Shown piece after piece: positions 1-4,553 of a DNA stretch of 5,596 nucleotides (position 1 is its first letter; every line of letters starts with the position of its first letter). Below the pieces are notes generated by a model. It worked only from the letters and a program-made list of their open reading frames with translations, was not told where the DNA came from and searched no databases. Where the stretch lies: NCBI GenBank assembly GCA_947246775.1, contig CAMXTM010000157.1, positions 1-5,596 of the forward strand. The letters run 5' to 3'. The position numbers were made by a program, and so were the translations under genes. The DNA is from an uncultured Clostridium sp. GTDB taxonomy: Bacteria; Bacillota; Clostridia; Lachnospirales; Anaerotignaceae.

Positions 1-1021
1 GTATATAGACACCACCGCCTTTACCATCAGCAGCATTAACACCATTTTCGCTGATTTTACCACTGTTCATGATAAGCTCACTATTATCAAAAACTACTAC
101 ACCATTGCCATCTTCAAAGTTTCCGCCAGTGATTTTACCATTACTGCTACTACCTTGACAATCACACAATGTCAGTTTTGCACCATCTTCTAAACGAATG
201 ACTGAGCCATTACCACTACCTGCTAGTTCGTATCCATTTAAGCAAAGTGTTACCTCTACATTGCCTGTAATATTAAGTGTGTCATCAAGTGTCACATCAT
301 TCTTTAAGTAGTAATTACCACTACCTGTAATGCTTGTGCTGCTCTCTAATTTAGTCCAGCCAGTAGGATTATCGCCCACATGGTCGTTAGGGTCTGTATG
401 GTTTTCGTCTGCCTGCGCTGCTTCCCTTGCCATTTTTCTTTTTGGCGCTTCGCTTTGCTGTTCTTCCTCGTCTGGGTCTTGTTCTATTTGCTGCTCGTCG
501 TCTTTCTCTTCTGTATCGTCTACGTTTTTGTCGTTTTCCTCTGTTGCGTCTGGGTCTTTTGCGGCGTCTGGGTTTTCGTCCGCATTTTCGTCATCATTGT
601 CTGTTATTTGTTCTGTATCCTCTTGTTTTGTGTCGTTTTTTATGTCGTCTGAGTTGTTTTTGTCCATATCATCATTATTACTGTCGTTTTGGACGTTGTC
701 ATCTATGACATTTTTGTCTTTTTCCTCATTTTCGTCCGCATTTGTGTTGCTCTCACTGTCCTGTGACACTTTTGCGCTCTCCGCTAGACAATCTTCTGTG
801 TGAGCATGCTCCTCCTGCTCGCAAATAAGGGTTTTTTGAGGATTTTTGTTCTCGTCCTCCTCGGTTTGATAACAGCTATCGTCATGCGTATGTAGCTCTT
901 TTCCGCAGATAAAAATTTCCTCCTGCTGCGCAAAAGCTGCGCTCGGAAACATACCTACTAGCATACATACTACTAGTATATACGCCGTTATACTCGCTTT
1001 TCGTTTTCCTTTCTTTGTCAT
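1..1021 (-). CDS. Secreted surface protein, N-terminal part (Cys/His motifs, acidic linker, beta-helix start)
   Basis: This reading frame stays open for 340 codons from an ATG at 1021 and leaves the left edge without a stop, so the C-terminus is missing. The start has a strong AAGGAGGGG site at 1032-1040. Residues 1-31 form a signal peptide: a basic stretch (KKGKRK), a hydrophobic core at about 11-26 and a likely AFA|QQ cleavage site. Two motifs of the form C-x4-H-x-H-x3-C follow (C39/H44/H46/C50 and C67/H72/H74/C78), a sequence style common in clostridial surface proteins. Residues 84-191 are a highly acidic Asp/Glu/Asn linker. From W222 on, the text (GNYYLKNDVTL, VTLCLNGYEL, LTLCDCQG, GKITGG) reads as rungs of a right-handed beta-helix. 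Such proteins are usually wall-anchored, but the anchor would lie off the edge. The exact function (adhesion, polysaccharide binding) is unknown. That the protein is secreted is secure; its role is not. Confidence 0.9.
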   Translation of the reverse strand, partial: MTKKGKRKASITAYILVVCMLVGMFPSAAFAQQEEIFICGKELHTHDDSCYQTEEDENKNPQKTLICEQEEHAHTEDCLAESAKVSQDSESNTNADENEEKDKNVIDDNVQNDSNNDDMDKNNSDDIKNDTKQEDTEQITDNDDENADENPDAAKDPDATEENDKNVDDTEEKDDEQQIEQDPDEEEQQSEAPKRKMAREAAQADENHTDPNDHVGDNPTGWTKLESSTSITGSGNYYLKNDVTLDDTLNITGNVEVTLCLNGYELAGSGNGSVIRLEDGAKLTLCDCQGSSSNGKITGGNFEDGNGVVVFDNSELIMNSGKISENGVNAADGKGGGVYI

Positions 1022-1070
1022 TTTTTAGATTCCCCTCCTTATAAAGTAGAATTTTGTACAGCGCTAGCCT

Positions 1071-1110
1071 CACTAGAGCCTGCTCTAGTGAAAAAGAGTA
1101 TACTCTTTTT
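1071..1110. repeat. Two abutting perfect 20-bp palindromes in the leader of the surface-protein gene
   Basis: Positions 1071-1090 read CACTAGAGC-CT-GCTCTAGTG (9-bp perfect arms) and 1091-1110 read AAAAAGAGTA-TACTCTTTTT (10-bp perfect arms), with no base between them. They lie between the predicted promoter (1142-1171) and the ribosome binding site (1032-1040), so they would be transcribed into the 5' leader as two consecutive hairpins. Neither hairpin covers the ribosome binding site and neither is followed by a proper U-tract in the sense direction, so they are not obvious terminators. They may stabilise the mRNA or bind a dimeric regulator. Smaller palindromes (AGCGCT, GCTAGC) sit at 1060-1068. 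Confidence 0.75.
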
Positions 1111-1141
1111 GCTTTTGCTTGATTTTATGCGCTATAATGTT

Positions 1142-1171
1142 ATTATATCATTCTTATATTTCGGAAATCAA
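1142..1171 (-). promoter_or_regulatory. Sigma-A-type promoter of the surface-protein gene
   Basis: On the minus strand there is TTGATT (1166-1171), an 18-base spacer and a perfect TATAAT (1142-1147), preceded by TG one base upstream, which makes an extended -10. Transcription would start near 1135, giving a leader of about 114 nt that contains the two palindromes. Confidence 0.7.
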
Positions 1172-1180
1172 TGTTATTTC

Positions 1181-1210
1181 AAGACGCTTTTGTGCTGTTT
1201 AGGACGTCTT
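1181..1210. repeat. Inverted repeat AAGACG/CGTCTT between operons
   Basis: Arms AAGACG (1181-1186) and CGTCTT (1205-1210) enclose an 18-base loop, just downstream of the membrane-protein gene and just upstream of the surface-gene promoter. No T-run follows on the minus strand, so it is a poor intrinsic terminator. It could be a weak terminator, an operator or chance. The MarR operon shows no better terminator, so read-through into the surface gene is possible. Confidence 0.3.
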
Positions 1211-1238
1211 ATATAATAGTCAAAATTACCTTTGCATA

Positions 1239-1931
1239 TCATGCCTGTTCCTCTTTAGCACTTTGGTTGTAGTCGAAATTGCTTGATAACATTTTTTGTA
1301 GGGGAGCGTTGAGTAGTTTTATAAAAAATTTGACAACTATTCCTGTTAAAATTGCTGTCAAAATAGTACCCTCTCTTGTGCCGATTATAGCGCCATGAAA
1401 AAGTAGCAGAGACAATAAAAGCGACAAAATAACATTGCAGACGTCAAAACCAATTTTAACATTGCCAAAATTTTTACCACTTTTATCAGAAATCGCTTTT
1501 ACAAATGCTTCTCCTGAGTTCATAATGACGTTTGCTATAACAGACAAAGACACTCCAAAACCAAGTATAACAATGCCAACTAAAACAAACAGAAGTTGAA
1601 TAAAATAGTTATTTACGGGCAAAGAGGAAACACACCACATACCAAAATCTGTAAAATATCCAAATAAAAAGGATAGTGGTACTTGCAGTAGCTGTATCAT
1701 TTTAAAATCTTTTCGTAACAGGACAATTTGTCCAATAATTAACAAACAATTCCATAAAATAAGCCACATTCCAAGCGAAAGAGCCGTAAACTTAATACTA
1801 AAAACATTTTCTACAGAGGAAATCGGTGATACTCCTAGTGCGCCATGTTTGGTTACAGCAACTCCTAGTGCCGAAAAAAATAAGCTAATAATAAATAAAA
1901 GATAGCGTTTGGTTAATTCTTTTTTATCCAT
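1239..1931 (-). CDS. YczE/YitT-like (DUF6198) integral membrane protein
   Basis: A 230-residue, very hydrophobic protein. About six membrane segments can be read, at roughly 10-26, 49-72, 78-98, 108-130, 163-180 and 182-203. The motif GALGVSPISSV (30-40) after the first helix and GTREGTILTAILTGI (185-199) near the end are characteristic of the YczE/YyaS/YitT group, and the length fits that family. The biochemical role of this group is not established; transport or regulation has been proposed for members. The start at 1931 is supported by GGAGG nine bases upstream, embedded in the last codons of the MarR gene, whose stop codon lies only 4 bases before this ATG. The two genes are therefore one transcript with probable coupled translation, and the MarR protein is the likely regulator of this one. 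The short C-terminal tail is charged. Family assignment is fairly sure; the substrate is unknown. Confidence 0.82.
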   Translation of the reverse strand: MDKKELTKRYLLFIISLFFSALGVAVTKHGALGVSPISSVENVFSIKFTALSLGMWLILWNCLLIIGQIVLLRKDFKMIQLLQVPLSFLFGYFTDFGMWCVSSLPVNNYFIQLLFVLVGIVILGFGVSLSVIANVIMNSGEAFVKAISDKSGKNFGNVKIGFDVCNVILSLLLSLLLFHGAIIGTREGTILTAILTGIVVKFFIKLLNAPLQKMLSSNFDYNQSAKEEQA

Positions 1932-1935
1932 ATAT

Positions 1936-2352
1936 TTATGCCTCCAAATTGTGATAAATTTTTATCAAATATTGTTTTAATTGTTCCGTTTCTTCTTTTG
2001 AAAAGTCAGTTAAAGCCTTGTTTACAATAAAAGTAAATTGTTGTGCAATTTGTTTATAAATTGCTTTTCCTTTTTCTGTCATAAAAATGTTAATATTTCT
2101 TCTGTTTTGTTTGTCCATATTTCTTGTGATTAGACCATTTTTTTCCATTCCGTTTAAAATAGTCGAAAGTGACGCAGGTTCAATGTGACAGCCTTGTGCA
2201 ATGTCTTTTTGAATTGCTCCATCATTTTGCCCTAAATAATCCAATACCTTTGGCTGACCCGATGTTAAGTTTAGTTCTTTTATATTGTTAAAAAGATTTT
2301 TTTGTAACATCAAATGGTTTGCCATAAACAAATAGTGAAATGTAAAATTCAT
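1936..2352 (-). CDS. MarR-family transcriptional regulator
   Basis: A 138-residue winged helix-turn-helix repressor-type protein that would bind DNA as a dimer. After an N-terminal dimerisation helix (about 1-28) come LTSGQPKVLDYL (29-40), the helix-turn-helix (about 46-72, recognition helix HIEPASLSTILNGMEK) and the wing with the MarR-type pattern D80-x3-R84-R85 leading to MTEKG (91-95). A C-terminal helical region (97-135) completes the dimer interface. Length is normal for the family. I chose the ATG at 2352 rather than a frame-compatible ATG at 2424, because AAGGAGGG at 2357-2364 is correctly spaced and the longer form would begin inside the promoter -35 element. A single cysteine, C55, sits at the start of the recognition helix; whether it senses anything is unknown. 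It is first in an operon with the membrane protein and probably controls that operon and itself. The ligand cannot be read from the sequence. Confidence 0.92.
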   Translation of the reverse strand: MNFTFHYLFMANHLMLQKNLFNNIKELNLTSGQPKVLDYLGQNDGAIQKDIAQGCHIEPASLSTILNGMEKNGLITRNMDKQNRRNINIFMTEKGKAIYKQIAQQFTFIVNKALTDFSKEETEQLKQYLIKIYHNLEA

Positions 2353-2356
2353 AATA

Positions 2357-2364
2357 CCCTCCTT
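2357..2364 (-). promoter_or_regulatory. Ribosome binding site that decides the MarR start
   Basis: AAGGAGGG on the minus strand lies 4 bases before the ATG at 2352. Its quality rules in this start over the upstream ATG at 2424. Confidence 0.85.
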
Positions 2365-2384
2365 AATAGTTTGTATTTTAACAG

Positions 2385-2396
2385 TTAGTATTCTAA
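2385..2396. promoter_or_regulatory. Candidate MarR operator (TTAG-N4-CTAA)
   Basis: A short dyad, TTAG-TATT-CTAA, touches the -10 element and covers the expected transcription start of the MarR operon. Position and symmetry fit an autoregulatory operator, but the arms are only 4 bp in an AT-rich stretch, so chance is a real alternative. Confidence 0.3.
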
Positions 2397-2424
2397 TTAT
2401 ATTAAAAATGCTTGTAAAAGTCAA
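2396..2424 (-). promoter_or_regulatory. Sigma-A promoter of the MarR/membrane-protein operon
   Basis: TTGACT (2419-2424), a 17-base spacer and a perfect TATAAT (2396-2401) on the minus strand form a near-consensus promoter. The start site would be near 2389, giving a leader of about 36 nt ahead of the MarR ATG. Confidence 0.8.
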
Positions 2425-2447
2425 TTGTTAATGTAGCAAAAAATGAT

Positions 2448-2490
2448 AATAGGGATTGTCTCTTGTAAATTACAAAAGACAATCCCTATT
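2448..2490 (-). terminator. Intrinsic terminator of the nucleotidyltransferase/HD operon
   Basis: A perfect 14-bp stem (arms 2448-2461 and 2477-2490, AATAGGGATTGTCT and its complement) continues after one mismatch into a further 6-bp stem, TTGTAA/TTACAA. On the minus strand it is followed after 4 bases by six Ts (ATCATTTTTTG). It begins 25 bases beyond the stop codon of the HD gene and separates that operon from the MarR promoter immediately downstream. Confidence 0.85.
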
Positions 2491-2515
2491 GAAAAAGCAA
2501 TATTTATTTTGTTGT

Positions 2516-3283
2516 TTACTCTGTAGTTATTTTGTTATGGAAATAGATATTTTTTGCTGTTTGTATGAGCTGCTGTTTTTCATTGTTGATGTCATTTTTG
2601 CTAACATGATATGCTAGTTGTGTTAGTATTTTTCCAATTTCCTTGCCTTGCGGAACTCCTACTTGTATTAAATCGTACCCTGTAATGACTAAGTCTTTTT
2701 TACTAAACTGCTGTCTTTTTTCTAGCACTTCTGCTAATTTTTGTTCTAATTTTTTGATTTGCTCTAGTTTTTGAGACTGAACAGCGGGAGATTGTGCTTT
2801 GGTATCCGCCTTTTTGACTTCAAGTAGCATTTTAAATTGTTGTTGTCCTAATTTGTTTAACCAACGTTTTATAGAAACTGCTTTTGATGGAATTTGGGCA
2901 TCATGGTAAAAAATAAGACGACATATTGTTTCGATATTATCAAACTGTAGACGTTTTAAAACGGAAAAAGCAATGTCACTGCTATGTTTTGGGTGACCAT
3001 AAAAATGTCCAATACCATTTTGGTCTTGGCTAAAACAAAAAGGCTTGCCAATGTCATGAAATAGCATAGTTAACCTGAGTATGATATTGTCTGGAGCAAA
3101 AACAATACTATATACCGTATGTTCCCATACAGTATAGCAATGATTTGGGTTGTACTGTTGCATGGTGAGCATTGGTTTTAGTTCTGGAATAAGACAAACA
3201 ATAAATTCTTGCTGATTGAGAATATCGGTTGCTGTAAGGCTGCCTGATAATAATTGAATTAGTTTTTGTTTATCTGTATACAT
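2516..3283 (-). CDS. Stand-alone HD-domain protein resembling the C-terminal half of CCA-adding enzymes
   Basis: A 255-residue protein that reads like the HD plus tail region of bacterial CCA tRNA nucleotidyltransferase, without the N-terminal polymerase head and neck. Landmarks: IPELKPML (32-39), NPNHCYTVWEHT with H55, the HD doublet LFHDIGKP with H76-D77, GHFYGHPKHS with H97/H100, RLQFDN (111-116), YHD with D128, KKADTKAQSP with D160, and the tail DLIQVGVPQGKEIGKIL (204-220) typical of the enzyme's C-terminus. A charged helical stretch, possibly coiled coil, spans about 169-192. All expected metal-binding His/Asp residues are present. The HD part of the E. coli CCA enzyme is known to remove phosphates and open 2',3'-cyclic phosphates, so a phosphohydrolase acting on RNA ends or nucleotides is a fair inference. 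The gene starts 14 bases inside the preceding nucleotidyltransferase gene and has a good AAAGGTGAT site. It does not look like a decayed cca gene because start, stop and motifs are intact. Confidence 0.85.
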   Translation of the reverse strand: MYTDKQKLIQLLSGSLTATDILNQQEFIVCLIPELKPMLTMQQYNPNHCYTVWEHTVYSIVFAPDNIILRLTMLFHDIGKPFCFSQDQNGIGHFYGHPKHSSDIAFSVLKRLQFDNIETICRLIFYHDAQIPSKAVSIKRWLNKLGQQQFKMLLEVKKADTKAQSPAVQSQKLEQIKKLEQKLAEVLEKRQQFSKKDLVITGYDLIQVGVPQGKEIGKILTQLAYHVSKNDINNEKQQLIQTAKNIYFHNKITTE

Positions 3284-4298
3284 CAGTTATCACCTTTTCA
3301 TTGATGCTCATTACAAAGTCTTCTACTTCTTTGTAGTTAGGCTTTTTTGGTAAGATAGTATGTTTAATTGCCTGTTCCATTTTGTGTTGATATTCGTCAA
3401 CCATTTCAAAAAACTCCTTTTGAAATGTGCCATCGTTATTTTGATAGTATCCATTGCGAATACGCATTAGTAAATCATGTTCTTTTTGTCTGTAGGTGTT
3501 AATTTCTCCCTTTTGTAAAATATCAATGCACATTAGATATAATCGGATTAAGTGCATAGCGTGTTTGTTTAAGTGTGCATCATCTTTTTTGTGATTTCTG
3601 CCGTTTAGCTTTGCATAATCTTTAACGATATTGTGCATTTCCGCCCATAGTCCCTTGTAATCTCTTAAAGGGTAGTGATTTAGTTTGATGTCCATATAAA
3701 TTTCGCTTTCTAAATCTTGTTTTTGGGAGGTGTCTATATAGAGTTTAATTGAGCCATTCTCAAAATGTTGATACCTCTGGTCAAAACTGTACATTGCTGA
3801 TTTTAAAGAATTTAAAATGTGTTTTTCTTTTTCAGCCTGTGGGTAAGCGTCTCTGGCTAAAGCATTTTGTAGTCTTCTTAGTTGGGCATCAGCATATCCT
3901 CCAAAGGAGTGGATTGCTTTTTGAGATAAAAATAATTTGTAGTTTTGTAATAATTGCTGCCCCTCTGGCGAAATGTAAAGGTAATGTTCTTTTTTGCAAC
4001 CTAATAGCTCTATGCAGTTGGGATTGCAGTTTAAAAGTAAAGGAATTAACTTGTTAAAGGCATAAATAACTGTGTCTGTGGTAGTGTCAATTACTTGTTC
4101 AAAATGGCTCATACCAATTAAATCTGTTTTGCTGTTTAAGGCACAGCCACGAATGTCAATGTCTGAAGTTTGTATGTTTGTTCCGTAAGCATAACTGCCT
4201 GCTAAGGTAAGAAACATAATTTTGTTTTTTAAATGTTCGTTTGTTTTTAAAAAGTCATAAGAAGGCCTTTGTAAAATATTTTTAATTTGTTCTATCAT
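3270..4298 (-). CDS. RlaP-like (PF10127) DNA polymerase beta-superfamily nucleotidyltransferase
   Basis: A 342-residue predicted cytoplasmic nucleotidyltransferase. The polymerase-beta signature is clear: LAGSYAYGTN (32-41) followed by SDIDIRG with D46 and D48 as metal ligands. D75 in TDTVIYAFNKL is the likely third carboxylate. Further marks of the RlaP/YcgL-like family are NCNPNCIELL (90-99), FGGYADAQLRRL (132-143) and the helical KHAMHLIRLYLMCIDIL with GEINTYR (245-270). The family name reflects genomic association with RNA ligases; the transferred nucleotide and the substrate are not known. I place the start at the ATG at 4298, since AAGGA (4309-4313) is ten bases away, whereas an upstream in-frame GTG at 4307 overlaps that site and is too close. 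The stop overlaps the HD gene by 14 bases, so the two are probably made together. RNA end repair is inferred; a toxin or antibiotic-modifying nucleotidyltransferase is a less likely alternative. Confidence 0.87.
   Translation of the reverse strand: MIEQIKNILQRPSYDFLKTNEHLKNKIMFLTLAGSYAYGTNIQTSDIDIRGCALNSKTDLIGMSHFEQVIDTTTDTVIYAFNKLIPLLLNCNPNCIELLGCKKEHYLYISPEGQQLLQNYKLFLSQKAIHSFGGYADAQLRRLQNALARDAYPQAEKEKHILNSLKSAMYSFDQRYQHFENGSIKLYIDTSQKQDLESEIYMDIKLNHYPLRDYKGLWAEMHNIVKDYAKLNGRNHKKDDAHLNKHAMHLIRLYLMCIDILQKGEINTYRQKEHDLLMRIRNGYYQNNDGTFQKEFFEMVDEYQHKMEQAIKHTILPKKPNYKEVEDFVMSINEKVITDVYR
3289..3297 (-). promoter_or_regulatory. Ribosome binding site of the HD gene inside the nucleotidyltransferase gene
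   Basis: AAAGGTGAT on the minus strand lies 5 bases before the HD start at 3283 and is itself part of the last codons of the nucleotidyltransferase. The arrangement indicates translational coupling and a deliberate overlap. Confidence 0.75.
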
Positions 4299-4306
4299 TA
4301 CTTTCA

Positions 4307-4313
4307 CTTCCTT
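4307..4313 (-). promoter_or_regulatory. Ribosome binding site that decides the nucleotidyltransferase start
   Basis: AAGGAAG on the minus strand is suitably spaced for the ATG at 4298. It overlaps the GTG at 4307, so that GTG is unlikely to be the initiation codon. Confidence 0.7.
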
Positions 4314-4346
4314 GTTTGGGTTGTTTGTGTCATTTTTAATAAATAA

Positions 4347-4376
4347 AGTATAACATATTGTTGTATCGTTTAGAAA
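4347..4376 (-). promoter_or_regulatory. Probable extended -10 promoter of the nucleotidyltransferase/HD operon
   Basis: TATACT (4347-4352) with TG one base upstream (4354-4355) gives an extended -10 on the minus strand. The best -35, TTTCTA at 18 bases (4371-4376), is poor, so the promoter may be weak or need an activator. The expected start is near 4340, about 40 nt before the ATG. Confidence 0.45.
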
Positions 4377-4410
4377 GGAGTTGTTTGATAATCATTATTT
4401 TTATAATTAA

Positions 4411-4432
4411 AATAAGACATTTTTGTGTTATT
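4411..4432. repeat. Imperfect inverted repeat between divergent promoters
   Basis: Arms AATAAGACA (4411-4419) and TGTGTTATT (4424-4432) pair at 8 of 9 positions around a 4-base loop. It lies between the two divergent promoters, upstream of both, where a shared regulator could bind. The DNA is AT-rich, so chance is possible. Confidence 0.35.
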
Positions 4433-4455
4433 TGCAAAGTGATTTGTAAAAAATA

Positions 4456-4484
4456 TTGTCTTTTCAGTAGCAAATTGCTATAAT
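4456..4484 (+). promoter_or_regulatory. Sigma-A promoter of the membrane sensor gene
   Basis: TTGTCT (4456-4461), a 17-base spacer and a perfect TATAAT (4479-4484) with TG one base upstream (extended -10). The start would be near 4491, giving a leader of about 63 nt. Confidence 0.75.
4468..4480. repeat. Palindrome TAGCAA-A-TTGCTA overlapping the sensor promoter
   Basis: A perfect 6-bp inverted repeat with a one-base centre covers the spacer and first two bases of the -10 element. Its position is that of a repressor operator, though part of it is simply the extended -10 sequence. Confidence 0.4.
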
Positions 4485-4553
4485 AGATAAATAATTTATA
4501 ATATATTGTTGTTATTGTATTTTATAAGTGAAAAAATATATGAGGGGACAAAC

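Noticed and set aside
330..803. Three overlapping plus-strand open frames (330-803, 380-652, 427-708) encoding Ser/Phe/Leu-rich peptides.
   Set aside because: They are antisense to the acidic linker of the surface protein. Runs of GAC/GAA codons read backwards as GTC/TTC give low-complexity Ser/Phe/Val text without stops. There is no ribosome binding site or recognisable domain.
882..1073. A 63-residue minus-strand frame overlapping the surface-protein start.
   Set aside because: It is in another frame of the same strand, overlaps the signal peptide region and runs through the palindrome and ribosome binding site. The 340-codon frame with signal peptide and domains explains the DNA.
2353..2424. 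A 24-residue N-terminal extension of the MarR protein from an ATG at 2424.
   Set aside because: That ATG overlaps the -35 element of the operon's own promoter, and the internal ATG at 2352 has a perfect AAGGAGGG site.
3749..4057. A 102-residue plus-strand frame.
   Set aside because: It lies wholly antisense to the conserved central part of the nucleotidyltransferase and shows no domain or ribosome binding site.
2516..4298. Reading the nucleotidyltransferase/HD pair as a MNT-HEPN-like toxin-antitoxin system.
   Set aside because: The second protein is a CCA-enzyme-type HD protein with its metal ligands, not a HEPN toxin. The nucleotidyltransferase is much longer than minimal MNT antitoxins and has the RlaP-family C-terminal motifs.
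4299..4307. A GTG start three codons upstream for the nucleotidyltransferase.
   Set aside because: The GTG overlaps the AAGGAAG ribosome binding site, which is well spaced only for the ATG at 4298.
4371..4405. A strong Shine-Dalgarno-like AGAAAGGAG on the plus strand followed by TTG codons.
   Set aside because: The TTG abuts the site and the frame closes within about ten codons. There is no convincing promoter for it, so I treat it as chance in the upstream region of the divergent operon.
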